A DNA stretch of 64,000 nt, from contig JACPUV010000037.1 in the NCBI GenBank assembly GCA_016192105.1, positions 16,867-80,866 of the forward strand. The letters are read 5' to 3'. The first letter of the stretch is position 1, and every line of letters begins with the position of its first letter. The position numbers and the translations under genes are program-made. The DNA is from Sphingobacteriales bacterium. Lineage in GTDB: Bacteria > Bacteroidota > Bacteroidia > Chitinophagales > Chitinophagaceae. Positions 35,911-45,174 of the stretch are shown here, piece by piece. The notes under the pieces were generated by a model that was not told the origin of the DNA, made no database searches, and saw nothing but the letters and a program-made list of their open reading frames with translations.

Positions 35911-36764
35911 TTCATATTGTATTTAATGAAAGCGAAGTAAGCCTGATGCAGCAGGTGATGGAACTGGATGCATCCATGTCCGGCGAAGTGGTACTGGTCC
36001 GGGATGATTTTGCCGTTGGTCCACTGCAAAACACCGATACGGAGGAAGGCTGGCAGGCCCGGCTGAACTGGTGGAGAGAAATTTCCCGGAACTCCCCTTA
36101 TGGCGAAGAAGGGGTAGGCCGTTTTGATGATCGCGAAACAGTAAAGCAACTGAAAGAAAAACTGGATGAAAACCCCGCGGAGGAATTATGGATATGGATG
36201 GGACAAAACCAGCATGATGTAATGGGTTACTACTGGCTGATGCCCCGCTTCAGGGACTACCAGGGCCGGGTGATGGTCCTTTACCTGAACAACCTGCCCT
36301 TTATCAATGAAAAGGGACATATTTTTTATCCTTCCTGGTTGCATGAGATCCAGCCGAAAGAATTTACAAAGGCCAGGAAGCTGGCGCGGCCTGTTACCCT
36401 GAGTGAATTTGAGATCGACCCCGATGAATGGAGAAAGATCGCCGAAGAAAATGCCCTCGTGCGAATCCTGGAAGGCGGGAAAAAGATCGCGGGTAAAGAA
36501 GAGAGCTTCTACGACAGCGAGATCCTGAAAAATTGTACCGGGGAATGGCAGAAAGCCACCCGGGTACTGAGCAATACACTGAACCGGATGAAAATAAAGA
36601 CCGGCGATCTTTTCCTGATGTGGAGGATGAAACAGCTGATCGCGGAGGGAAAGATAGAGATTACCGGGGACCTGGATAAGGGCTGGAAGGATTTTGATGT
36701 GAAACTGTCCGGGGCCGTGCAAACAATACCGGCGCCGGCGGAAGAAGAAACAAAGGAAGCATGA
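35907..36764 (+). CDS. DUF1835 domain protein (with DUF3658-like C-terminus)
   Basis: 285 aa, cytoplasmic. The N-terminus MIHIVFNESEV, then LVRDDFAVGPL and LWIWMGQNQHDVMGYYWL, fit the DUF1835 family. The C-terminal part (WQKATRVLSNTLN, DLFLMWRMKQLIAEGKIEI) fits the associated DUF3658 segment. No enzymatic function is established for this pair. It overlaps the methyltransferase by four bases and DUF4260 by four bases. Confidence 0.82.
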   Translation: MIHIVFNESEVSLMQQVMELDASMSGEVVLVRDDFAVGPLQNTDTEEGWQARLNWWREISRNSPYGEEGVGRFDDRETVKQLKEKLDENPAEELWIWMGQNQHDVMGYYWLMPRFRDYQGRVMVLYLNNLPFINEKGHIFYPSWLHEIQPKEFTKARKLARPVTLSEFEIDPDEWRKIAEENALVRILEGGKKIAGKEESFYDSEILKNCTGEWQKATRVLSNTLNRMKIKTGDLFLMWRMKQLIAEGKIEITGDLDKGWKDFDVKLSGAVQTIPAPAEEETKEA

Positions 36765-37114
36765 AGAATATACTGAAACTGGAAGAGGCTGGAATGCTGG
36801 CCCTGAGCTTATTTATGCTTGGCCGGCTGGAAGCGGTGTGGTGGTGGTATCTCCTGCTGGTAATCGGTCCTGATATCAGCATGGCCGGCTATGCCGCGGG
36901 GAATAAGGCAGGGGCCGCCTGTTATAATTTATTTCATCATAAAGGAGTGGCAGTAACCTGCCTGCTGGCCGGGTGGTTGCTCCCTTCTGTTGAGTTGGTT
37001 TTAACGGGTATAATATTATTCGGTCATTCTTCCATGGACCGTATGCTGGGTTATGGATTGAAAACCACCGAAGGCTTTAAGTACACACATTTAGGAATCA
37101 TCGGAAAGAACTAA
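36761..37114 (+). CDS. DUF4260 membrane protein
   Basis: 117 aa with four predicted membrane helices. Family features are LEEAGMLALSLFML, WWWYLLLVIGPDISMAGY, YNLFHHKG and the end DRMLGYGLKTTEGFKYTHLG, which are characteristic of DUF4260. The conserved His and Asp residues within membrane regions hint at metal binding or catalysis. The function is not known. It overlaps the DUF1835 gene by four bases and ends three bases before parC. Confidence 0.88.
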   Translation: MKNILKLEEAGMLALSLFMLGRLEAVWWWYLLLVIGPDISMAGYAAGNKAGAACYNLFHHKGVAVTCLLAGWLLPSVELVLTGIILFGHSSMDRMLGYGLKTTEGFKYTHLGIIGKN

Positions 37115-37117
37115 GAA

Positions 37118-39631
37118 ATGAGTGCAGCTAAGAATAAAATAACGGAGGTACAGAACAACGACAGCGGATTGCATGGCCAGTACAAATCCTGGTTCCTGGA
37201 TTATGCTTCTTATGTAATCCTGGAGCGGGCGGTTCCGGCTGTGGAAGACGGGTTAAAACCCGTTCAACGCCGTATCCTGCATGCCATGAAAGAAATGGAT
37301 GACGGGCGTTTTAATAAAGTGGCGAATATTATCGGCCAGGCCATGCAGTATCACCCGCACGGGGATGCCAGCATTGGTGATGCGCTGGTGAATATGGGGC
37401 AGAAGGACCTGCTGATAGATACACAGGGTAACTGGGGCGATGTACGCACCGGGGATGATGCGGCGGCTGCCCGTTATATCGAAGCGCGCCTGAGTAAATT
37501 CGCCCTCGAAGTGGCGTTCAATGCCAAGACCACGGAATGGCAGCTTAGTTATGACGGCCGTAAGAATGAACCGGTCACCCTCCCCATGAAATTTCCCTTA
37601 TTGCTGGCGCATGGGGCCGATGGGATCGCCGTGGGACTCTCCACCAAAATCCTTCCGCATAATTTTGGTGAACTGATTGATGCCGCGGTTAAATACCTCC
37701 GGGGAAAACGATTTGAATTGTACCCGGATTTCCTGACCGGGGGGATGATCGATGTGGCGGATTATAACCAGGGAAAGAGGGGCGGAAAGGTAAAAGTGCG
37801 GGCGCATATCGAAGAAGTGGATAAAAAAACGCTGGCGATTAAGAGCGTTCCCTATGGCGTTACCACCACCCAGCTGATGGAATCCATCGTGAAAGCCAAT
37901 GACCAGAACAAGATCAAGATCAAAAAAGTAACGGATAATACGGCGGCAGAAGTGGAGATCCAGGTGGACCTGGCACCGGGGATTTCGCCGGATATTACGA
38001 TCGATGCTTTATATAAGTTCACGGATTGCGAAGTGTCCATTTCACCCAATGCCTGCGTGATCGTGGACCAGAAACCGCAATTCCTGGGTGTACAGGAACT
38101 GCTGCGCTTATCGGTGGATAAGACAAAAGACCTGCTGGAACAGGAACTGAAGATCAAACTCGGGGAGTTGCAGGAAAAATGGCATTATACCTCGCTGGAG
38201 AAAATTTTCTTTGAAGAAAAAATATACAAGGAACTTGAGAAGAAACACGAGACCTGGGAAAAAGTACTGGAAGCAATTGATAAGGCCTTTGTCCCTTTCA
38301 AAAAACAACTGAAACGGGATATATCACGGGAAGATATCATTAAGCTGACGGAGAAACCGGTCCGTCGTATCTACCGGCTGGATATTGATGAACTGAATGA
38401 ACAGATCAGGGGGCTGGAAGCCGAAATCCGGCAGGTGAAATCCGACCTGGCCAATCTCGTGGATTTCGCGGTGGCTTATTACGAGAACCTGTTAAAGAAA
38501 TACGGCAAAGGCCGTGAACGGAAAACCGAGATCCGGCAGTTTGAAGTAATCGAGGCCAAGAGTGTGGTCATTGCCAATACCAAGCTTTATGTGAACAAAG
38601 CGGAAGGGTTCATTGGCACCGGGCTGAAGAAAGATGAGTTCCTGTTTGAGTGCTCCGACCTGGATGATATCATCGTATTTGCCAAAAGAGGGATCATGAA
38701 GGTGGTCAAGGTCTCTGATAAGACCTTTATCGGAAAGGATATTCTTCACGCCGCTGTTTTCCAGAAGAATGATGAGCGCACCACTTATAATATGATCTAT
38801 ATGGACGGGGCCACGGGGATCAGTTATGCCAAACGGTTTAATGTAACCGGTGTAACCCGGGATAAGGAATACGACCTGACCAAGGGGCATGAAAAATCCA
38901 AGGTCCATTATTTCACCGCCAACTCCAACGGGGAGGCCGAAGTGGTAAAGATCGTATTGGGAAACTGTACAGCGCGCATAAAAGATTTTGATTATTATTT
39001 TGAGGAACTGGAGATCAAGGGCCGGAACAGCATGGGAAACCAGGTCACCAAGTACCCGATCAAATCCGTGAAGTTCAAGGAAGCGGGCCGTTCTACCATT
39101 GCCGGCAAAAAACTCTGGTATGATGACCAGTTTGGCCGCCTGAATACAGAAGAAAAAGGAAGCTATCTCGGTGTATTTGACACGGAGGATAAGATACTGG
39201 TCATGTTCAATGATGGCAACTATGAGATCACCGACCAGGAACTGAACCGGAAACTGGATTCCGGCAAAGTGATCTTCATCGAAAAATTTAACCCGGGGAA
39301 AATCGTAACGGCTGTCTATGTGGACATGGACAAAAAGCAGTTCATGGTGAAGCGGTTTAAGATTGAAACAACCACTCTCCGGAATAAATTTTTCTTTATA
39401 AAAGAGGGGGAAGGGAATTATGTGGAAGCGGTAACTACGATGGATGAGCCCATATTGGCCATGCAGCAGGGCAGGGGAGCCCAGCTGCGGAAAGGAAAGC
39501 TCAAGATCACCAAAATCGCGGAAGTGACCGGCTGGAGAACCGTTGGCACCAAACTGGCTGATTACAGTAAATCCACGGAGTTGGAATGGGTGAAGCCAAA
39601 AGAAGAAGACAGTCAGCCTGAATTATTCTGA
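37118..39631 (+). CDS. parC: DNA topoisomerase IV subunit A
   Basis: 837 aa. The N-terminal breakage-reunion domain has DYASYVILERAVP, GLKPVQRRIL and the active-site Tyr120 in AARYIEAR. The quinolone-determining segment reads HPHGDASIGDALV, with Ala where many ParC proteins have Ser. The C-terminal ~350 residues form a beta-pinwheel-like DNA-binding domain, ending in an acidic tail. It cuts and religates DNA during decatenation with ParE. It converges on the next gene with five bases between stops. Confidence 0.96.
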   Translation: MSAAKNKITEVQNNDSGLHGQYKSWFLDYASYVILERAVPAVEDGLKPVQRRILHAMKEMDDGRFNKVANIIGQAMQYHPHGDASIGDALVNMGQKDLLIDTQGNWGDVRTGDDAAAARYIEARLSKFALEVAFNAKTTEWQLSYDGRKNEPVTLPMKFPLLLAHGADGIAVGLSTKILPHNFGELIDAAVKYLRGKRFELYPDFLTGGMIDVADYNQGKRGGKVKVRAHIEEVDKKTLAIKSVPYGVTTTQLMESIVKANDQNKIKIKKVTDNTAAEVEIQVDLAPGISPDITIDALYKFTDCEVSISPNACVIVDQKPQFLGVQELLRLSVDKTKDLLEQELKIKLGELQEKWHYTSLEKIFFEEKIYKELEKKHETWEKVLEAIDKAFVPFKKQLKRDISREDIIKLTEKPVRRIYRLDIDELNEQIRGLEAEIRQVKSDLANLVDFAVAYYENLLKKYGKGRERKTEIRQFEVIEAKSVVIANTKLYVNKAEGFIGTGLKKDEFLFECSDLDDIIVFAKRGIMKVVKVSDKTFIGKDILHAAVFQKNDERTTYNMIYMDGATGISYAKRFNVTGVTRDKEYDLTKGHEKSKVHYFTANSNGEAEVVKIVLGNCTARIKDFDYYFEELEIKGRNSMGNQVTKYPIKSVKFKEAGRSTIAGKKLWYDDQFGRLNTEEKGSYLGVFDTEDKILVMFNDGNYEITDQELNRKLDSGKVIFIEKFNPGKIVTAVYVDMDKKQFMVKRFKIETTTLRNKFFFIKEGEGNYVEAVTTMDEPILAMQQGRGAQLRKGKLKITKIAEVTGWRTVGTKLADYSKSTELEWVKPKEEDSQPELF

Positions 39632-39636
39632 ACAGG

Positions 39637-40569
39637 CTATTGAGCGGACTGTTTCTTCCGTTTTATGCGGATGATCGCATTCCGTTCCAGGGTACTGGAT
39701 ACCCGGAGATCATAGACATTTTTCCCGTCATGGATCCGCAGCAGGGCCGTATTCGGCGGAATCAGTCCCAGGTTCTCGGCAAACATGCTGATCTCATTAG
39801 AAGACTTATTGCTGTCCAGCGCCAGGTTGATATGAATGGATTTGTGGGTGAGCTTCTGGTTGAAAAGGATCAGTTGCTGATTGTAAAACAGGGAGATGAT
39901 ATCCCCGTCAATTTCTCCGTTATCATACACATCCACCCGGAGTGAATCGGATTCCACTTCGATCTCATTGGTCACCACACTTTCCCGTTCGGAATACTGT
40001 TTTTCGATCACATAATTCACCACTTTACGCGGAATGACATTGGCGGCCACCACCGTATCCTCAGCCGCGGGTTGCCAGACCTGGTAATTTTCCTTGTATT
40101 CGCTGATGGCCCTGAGCACGGAGTCCTTTTTACTGATGTCCCCGTTCAGGGTAAGGTTAAAACCTATATCGGTACAGGTGTATTTATAATCCGGGCGGGC
40201 CGTAAAGCTGCCGGAAAGAACAGATTTGGCCTGGGACACCCGCAGGATGCCTGTCATATCCATGATACAGTCCACTTCTAAACGGGCGGTGGAGCCATAA
40301 TAAACCACCGGCACATCGTAAAGGATCAGCTGGCGGGTGCTGGCATTATAACTCCCCTTGACCTGGAGACTGCGGAAAGTATTTTTAAAATAATAGTTCA
40401 GGATTCCTTTTACATAATTTTTTTCCGGTTGCAGTACCATTTCCACCAGGTAATTACTGGCAGCCCCGCTGGTTTTTACATTGGCATAACCGTACCAGTA
40501 ACCAAAAACAGTCTGGGCACGGGAAAACAGCGAAAAAAACAGGAGACAAAGCAGAAATCCTTTCTTCAT
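39637..40569 (-). CDS. Exported protein of unknown function, Bacteroidota type
   Basis: 310 aa from the ATG at 40569 (signal peptide MKKGFLLCLLFFSLFSRAQ). The mature protein begins TVFGYWYGYANVKTSG and consists of short strands (VKGILNYYFKNTFRSLQVKG, SGSFTARPDYKYTCTDIGF), looking like a lipocalin or sandwich barrel. A second beta-rich domain follows (SLRVDVYDNGEIDGDIISLFYN, then HINLAL, then ALLRIHDG). I recognise no named family. It sits alone between parC and smpB. Confidence 0.72.
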   Translation of the reverse strand: MKKGFLLCLLFFSLFSRAQTVFGYWYGYANVKTSGAASNYLVEMVLQPEKNYVKGILNYYFKNTFRSLQVKGSYNASTRQLILYDVPVVYYGSTARLEVDCIMDMTGILRVSQAKSVLSGSFTARPDYKYTCTDIGFNLTLNGDISKKDSVLRAISEYKENYQVWQPAAEDTVVAANVIPRKVVNYVIEKQYSERESVVTNEIEVESDSLRVDVYDNGEIDGDIISLFYNQQLILFNQKLTHKSIHINLALDSNKSSNEISMFAENLGLIPPNTALLRIHDGKNVYDLRVSSTLERNAIIRIKRKKQSAQ

Positions 40570-40623
40570 AGTCGTGAATATCGGCAAAAGGCGTGCCCCG
40601 ATAAAACGAAGTTTTACACAGGG

Positions 40624-41061
40624 TTATTTGAAGTGTCTTTTCATTTCACGTTCAGCATCCTTTTGCCGGATGCTTTCCCGTTTATCATGCATTTTCTTCC
40701 CCCGGGCCAGCCCGATCTCTATCTTGGCCAGGTTCTTTTCGCTGAAGTAGATCCGCAGGGGTATGAGGGTGTATCCCTTCTCCTTCAGTTTGGCTTCGAT
40801 CTTCCGGATCTCTCTTTTTTCCAGTAGCAATTTCCGGTCGCGCAGGGGGTCATGGTTATTGACCGTACCATGTGAGTATTCCGCAATATGCAATGATTTC
40901 AGCCAGATTTCGCCTTTTTGCAACAGGCAATAACTGTCATTAAAACTGGCCCTGCCGGCCCGGAGTGATTTTACTTCCGTACCGAGCAGGATCATCCCGG
41001 CTTCATATTTTACATCTATGAAATAATCATGATAGGCCTGCCTGTTTCTTAGTTCTGCCAT
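40624..41061 (-). CDS. smpB: SsrA-binding protein SmpB
   Basis: 145 aa, typical length. Motifs: NRQAYHDYFIDVKYEAGMIL, LLGTEVKSLRAGRASFNDSY, HGTVNNHDPLRDRKLLL and the basic tail ARGKKMHDKRESIRQKD. It binds tmRNA and delivers it to stalled ribosomes for trans-translation. The tmRNA gene is not visible in the window. A TTATTTTG-type box lies upstream. Confidence 0.98.
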   Translation of the reverse strand: MAELRNRQAYHDYFIDVKYEAGMILLGTEVKSLRAGRASFNDSYCLLQKGEIWLKSLHIAEYSHGTVNNHDPLRDRKLLLEKREIRKIEAKLKEKGYTLIPLRIYFSEKNLAKIEIGLARGKKMHDKRESIRQKDAEREMKRHFK

Positions 41062-41137
41062 GGGTAATATACAAAATAAGGAATCCGCCCGAAGGCAGGC
41101 AAAAGTACCCCTTACTGCGGTTCAATAGGGATCCTGC

Positions 41138-42052
41138 TTAGTTTTTAAATAGCCCCAGGACCGTGGCCAGTTTATTTTTCAGCTCTTTCCGGGGAACAAT
41201 GAAATCGAGGAAACCATGTTCGAGGATAAATTCACTCCGCTGGAAACCCTCCGGCAGATCTTTCTTAATGGTTTCTTTAATGACCCGGGGTCCGGCAAAC
41301 CCGATCAGGGCACCGGGTTCCGCGATATTCAGGTCGCCCAGCATCCCGAAAGATGCGGATATGCCCCCGAATGTAGGATCGGTTAATAATGAAATATACG
41401 GGAGTTTCGCATCGCTGAGCTGGGATAACTTGCCACTGGTTTTGGCCAGCTGCATCAGGGAGAAGGCGCTTTCCATCATCCGGGCTCCACCGCTTTTACT
41501 GATGACCATATACGGTATTTGGTGCCGGATACAATAATCCACTGCCCGGGAAAATTTTTCCCCCATCACCCCGCCCAGGGAACCGCCGATAAATTCAAAA
41601 TCCATACAGGCGATCACCAGGTCATTGCCCCCCACTTTTCCAACGGCCACCCGCATCGAATCCTTGAGATCGGTCTTATTCCAGATCTCTTCCAGCCTTT
41701 TCTTATACGGTTTCAGGTCGGTGAATTCCAGGAAATCCTTGCTCCGGATATTCTCAAACAGTTCCGTGAATTCGCCATTATCAAAGAGGAGATCATAATA
41801 CTCCTGGCTGTTGATCCGGTGGTGGTACCCGCATTTGGGGCAAACGAAGTAGTTCTCCTTTAGTTCAGTGACTGTGCAGATAAAATTACAGTCCGGGCAT
41901 TTCACCCAGAGTCCCTCTGGGGTCTCTTTTTTCTCCGATGTTTTGGTATTTATCCCCTTCTTGATACGCTTGAACCAACTGGACCTTGCCTCCTCTGCCT
42001 TCCCTTCATCCCCAGCCAGGTTTGCATCAAAATCTTCAAATTGTTTGGCCAT
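41138..42052 (-). CDS. accD: Acetyl-CoA carboxylase carboxyltransferase subunit beta
   Basis: 304 aa. The zinc ribbon is Cys52, Cys55, Cys71 and Cys74 (KCPDC and CPKC). The carboxyltransferase domain has MDFEFIGGSLGGVMGEK, SGGARMMESAFSLMQLAKT, PTFGGISASFGMLGD and IGFAGPRVIKETI, all typical of AccD. It works with AccA (absent here) to transfer CO2 from carboxybiotin to acetyl-CoA, the first step of fatty-acid synthesis. A 33-residue acidic N-terminal extension precedes the zinc ribbon region. Confidence 0.98.
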   Translation of the reverse strand: MAKQFEDFDANLAGDEGKAEEARSSWFKRIKKGINTKTSEKKETPEGLWVKCPDCNFICTVTELKENYFVCPKCGYHHRINSQEYYDLLFDNGEFTELFENIRSKDFLEFTDLKPYKKRLEEIWNKTDLKDSMRVAVGKVGGNDLVIACMDFEFIGGSLGGVMGEKFSRAVDYCIRHQIPYMVISKSGGARMMESAFSLMQLAKTSGKLSQLSDAKLPYISLLTDPTFGGISASFGMLGDLNIAEPGALIGFAGPRVIKETIKKDLPEGFQRSEFILEHGFLDFIVPRKELKNKLATVLGLFKN

Positions 42053-42069
42053 AACCGAATCTTAAGCTA

Positions 42070-42077
42070 CAAATATA
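42070..42077 (-). promoter_or_regulatory. -7 element TAtaTTTG for accD
   Basis: CAAATATA on the + strand is TATATTTG on the minus strand, 17 bases before the ATG. A TTAG lies 20 bases further upstream where TTTG is expected. Confidence 0.6.
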
Positions 42078-42154
42078 GGGACTTTGTAATTAGTGTCTAA
42101 TTCACGGTAAACTAAGTGCTTAGGCCAGTTATTTTACCCGTTTTCCTTAGCGGA

Positions 42155-44575
42155 TTATTTCTTCAGGACTGTTTCAAAAAGCCGGAATATCCGTTTGTAT
42201 TCATCGGTCCAACTGCTGGGTTCCACAAATCCGTGGTCTTCCATGGGATAAGAGGCCAGTTCCCAGTTGTCCTTCCCCAGTTCGATCAGCCGCTGAACCA
42301 GTTTGACGGCATCCTGGTAATGTACATTCACATCCACCATCCCGTGACAGATCAGTAAATTCCCTTTCAGTCCTTCCGCAAAATAAAAAGGCGAGCTCCG
42401 CCGGTAGGCCAGGCTGTCCGTATAAGGTTCGTTCAGTATATTGGAAGTATATCCATGGTTGTAGTTGGCCCAGTCTGTAACCGGGCGCAGTGCTGCCCCG
42501 GCGGCAAAAACATCCGGTTCATTGAACATACCCATCAGGGTGATAAATCCACCGTAGGATCCGCCATATAAACCCACATGCTGCGGGTTCACCCCGTAAT
42601 TTTTTACGAGATAGCGGACAGCATCCACCTGGTCGTCCAGGTCTTTACCCCCCATATGCCGGTAGATACCCGTCCTCCAGTCACGCCCATAACCCGCACT
42701 GCCCCGGTAGTCGATATCCATCACATAATAGCCATTATCGGCAAGCAGGTTATTGAACATATATTCCCTGAAATAACTGCTCCACCATTTATGCGCATTC
42801 TGCAAATAACCGGCCCCGTGTACAAACAATACCGCCGGTTTATTGGGATGGGGGGTAGCGGGTTTATAAATTCTCGCATATACACCGGCGCCATCCCTGG
42901 CCGTAAAACGGATCAGTTCCGGTTCTCTCCAGGAATAAGAATTGAATTCATCACTCCGGGCCTTATCCGTAAGCTGTTCCCATTTTCCTCCTGCTTTATT
43001 TTCCAGCAAATAGAGTTCCCAGGGCCGGGTAGAAGAAGAATATAAATCAGCCAGCAGCTTTTCATCAGGAGAAACGGTTACCTGGTGGGCGCCCGGGAGG
43101 ATACTGATCTTTTCTTTTTTCCCGTCAGCGATGCTGAGCCGGTAGAAATGCTGTTCACCGGGATCCGCTTCATTGGTACTGATATAAAAATATTTTTTGC
43201 CGGCCGATAGCTGTACTTTTTGCACTTCGTAATTCCCGCTGGTTAATGCTTTTTTCTCACCGGTAGTACTATTGGCCAGGTAAAGATGGGAATAGCCGGT
43301 TGCTTCCGAACGGAACCAGAAAGTATTCTCATCGATCCACCCCGTGGAAGAACCACCGAACCCACCAGTGCCCGGACCGCCGATCCAGGCTTCATCTCGT
43401 TGCCGGTCCAGCAGTTTCAGCCCGCCGCCGGTCCGGTCAAACCACATCAGCCACCGGTCCTTGTTATCCTGCGAGCGGATTTCCAGGACGGCATTTGTAC
43501 CCCGGGGCGACCAGGATAAACTGCCAAAATTCACGGAACGGTTAACCGCTTTCTTTGTCCGGTCTTCCAGTTGTTTGGGATAGTCCTTTACATAATCAGG
43601 CAGGTCTTTGATCCCCGGAATGGAATCGGTTTTAATACTGTACACCGTGTCCTTCTCCCGGTCATAAATAAATAGTTCATTGCTGCCCTGTACCGCGCCT
43701 ACTTTGCTGCGGCCGGGAATATCGGTGGTAAACCCGGTCTCGGTTACATAACTGGGAACAATAGTCGGTTTTGGCGAAGCTGCCCGGAACAGCCGGTAAT
43801 TTACAAAACGCCCGTCAGGACTGATGGCCAAGCCTTGCAGGGTTCTGTCATCCAGGGCTATGCTGCGCAATTCCTTTTCCCTGGGCAGGCTTTTATTATA
43901 CGCATCCGCCAATTTCTTTTTTTCTTTTCGTTCTTTTAAAACCTGGAAATAAGCCAACTGGTCGTTTTGCAGCCATTGTTCCTGGGGACTGGAGCCGGTT
44001 TTCCCGGAAAGGGGGGCACCGCCTGCCCGCTGCGGAAAGCCGGAAGGTGACCCGCCGGCATTCTCTCCCGATTTGATTTGGGTCAGTTGTATGGTTTCAC
44101 CACCTGACAGATCCCAGGCATAAAGATTTTGCCCGCGGGTATAGACAATCTTCGTTTCATTGAAACAAAACTGTGGATTGCTTTCAATCTCGGTAGTTTG
44201 TGTGATCTGCCGGGTACGGCCGGTTTTACTATCGGCATAAAAAATATCTCCGTTCCGGGTGTACAGGTAAGCAGTCCGGGCCAGGTTATAGATATAGTTT
44301 CCTGTTGCATTGAGTTCCTGTTTTTGCAGGGGCGTGGCTTTTACCGGTTTCCTGTCGTTCAGACTGATATAATAAAGCGAGTCGGCCGGTGCTTTATCCG
44401 GGTTCCACATAAAATACAGGCGTTTCCCGTCCTGGCTCCAGAAAGGGGAAGAGGGAGAGCTGCCCATCCATTTGGGATCCCTCATTATCTTTTCCACCGT
44501 TAGTGGACCTGAACTGACCTGCGTGTTTCCCAGCAATGGGAACAGCAGCAGGTAAAGGACTGCGTAAGGCTTCAT
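42155..44575 (-). CDS. Exported S9-family serine peptidase (DPP IV / acylaminoacyl-peptidase-like)
   Basis: 806 aa. A signal peptide (LLFPLLGNTQ) precedes a beta-propeller with WD-like repeats (WSQDGKRLYFMWN, SPDGRFVNYRLF, VSPDEKLLADLY). The alpha/beta hydrolase domain has the triad Ser673 (GGSYGG), Asp748 (HGMVDVNVH) and His781 (MEDHGF). It should cleave short dipeptides or acyl-peptides in the periplasm. A Pro/Gly/Ala-rich loop near residues 175-195 is unusual and may be a flexible insert. It has a TAtaTTTA box upstream. Confidence 0.93.
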   Translation of the reverse strand: MKPYAVLYLLLFPLLGNTQVSSGPLTVEKIMRDPKWMGSSPSSPFWSQDGKRLYFMWNPDKAPADSLYYISLNDRKPVKATPLQKQELNATGNYIYNLARTAYLYTRNGDIFYADSKTGRTRQITQTTEIESNPQFCFNETKIVYTRGQNLYAWDLSGGETIQLTQIKSGENAGGSPSGFPQRAGGAPLSGKTGSSPQEQWLQNDQLAYFQVLKERKEKKKLADAYNKSLPREKELRSIALDDRTLQGLAISPDGRFVNYRLFRAASPKPTIVPSYVTETGFTTDIPGRSKVGAVQGSNELFIYDREKDTVYSIKTDSIPGIKDLPDYVKDYPKQLEDRTKKAVNRSVNFGSLSWSPRGTNAVLEIRSQDNKDRWLMWFDRTGGGLKLLDRQRDEAWIGGPGTGGFGGSSTGWIDENTFWFRSEATGYSHLYLANSTTGEKKALTSGNYEVQKVQLSAGKKYFYISTNEADPGEQHFYRLSIADGKKEKISILPGAHQVTVSPDEKLLADLYSSSTRPWELYLLENKAGGKWEQLTDKARSDEFNSYSWREPELIRFTARDGAGVYARIYKPATPHPNKPAVLFVHGAGYLQNAHKWWSSYFREYMFNNLLADNGYYVMDIDYRGSAGYGRDWRTGIYRHMGGKDLDDQVDAVRYLVKNYGVNPQHVGLYGGSYGGFITLMGMFNEPDVFAAGAALRPVTDWANYNHGYTSNILNEPYTDSLAYRRSSPFYFAEGLKGNLLICHGMVDVNVHYQDAVKLVQRLIELGKDNWELASYPMEDHGFVEPSSWTDEYKRIFRLFETVLKK

Positions 44576-44658
44576 AAACCGGTTATTTAGCTATAAATAT
44601 ATTATAGATTGGCGATTGACGCCATACCGGTCAGCCCATTCTGGTTGAAATACCCCTG

Positions 44659-45030
44659 TTAATTATTGGGAGCCCCGCCGTCGATCCAGCAAAGGATGGA
44701 ATTTTTCTGCGCGGTACTCAGGGTACCGGTTTTCGGCATGGTACCGGAAGCAATTGCCGAACGGATATTGTTGCGGCTGTTGAAGATCGCAGAATATGTG
44801 GTCAGCGCCCCGGGGCCGTTTACACTGCCGCTGCCATGGCAAGCAGTTTGAGAAGCACAGGTACCCTGGATAATGGGATTTACATCCGCAGCAAAGGCTT
44901 TGTTGGTTACCGTACTGCAGTCCAGCCCGCCGGAATTATTATTGTTATTGTTATTGCTGCCATCCTTGCTGCAGGAATACAGGAAGAGTAAACAGCATAC
45001 AGTTGTCAGCAGGGTCATTTGCCTGATCAT
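44659..45030 (-). CDS. Cytochrome c-like lipoprotein with CX5CH motif
   Basis: 123 aa. The lipobox FLYSC puts lipidation at Cys20. A seven-Asn spacer (26-32) leads to a cytochrome c-like core. The heme-site segment is C58-x5-C64-H65 (CASQTACHG) instead of the usual CXXCH. The distal Met is probably Met98 (SGTMPKTG), and IDGGAPNN ends the protein as in this Bacteroidota family. It would be a membrane-anchored electron carrier if heme is attached. With the wide motif this is uncertain. Confidence 0.75.
   Translation of the reverse strand: MIRQMTLLTTVCCLLFLYSCSKDGSNNNNNNNSGGLDCSTVTNKAFAADVNPIIQGTCASQTACHGSGSVNGPGALTTYSAIFNSRNNIRSAIASGTMPKTGTLSTAQKNSILCWIDGGAPNN
44935..44955. repeat. Trinucleotide tract encoding seven Asn
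   Basis: 21 bases of ATT/GTT units (AAT/AAC on the coding strand) within the cytochrome-like lipoprotein gene, just after the lipobox. It is a short linker repeat that could expand or contract in units of three without breaking the frame. Confidence 0.8.
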
Positions 45031-45174
45031 AGTCGTTGGGTTTTGTTTTATTTCTAATCGGCAGGAGGGAAAAAAAGTTGCCTTGCCTTTTCATAAAACG
45101 CGAAAATTTCCAATACCCGTGAGAAGGTCCTGTTAAATCCAGCGGGTTATTCCTAACTTAGAAAAAAAACAGCC

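Noticed and set aside
37118..39631. Ala at the Ser80-equivalent position of the ParC quinolone region as evidence of resistance
   Set aside because: I recall Bacteroidota ParC proteins often carrying this residue naturally, so it is not by itself a resistance signal.
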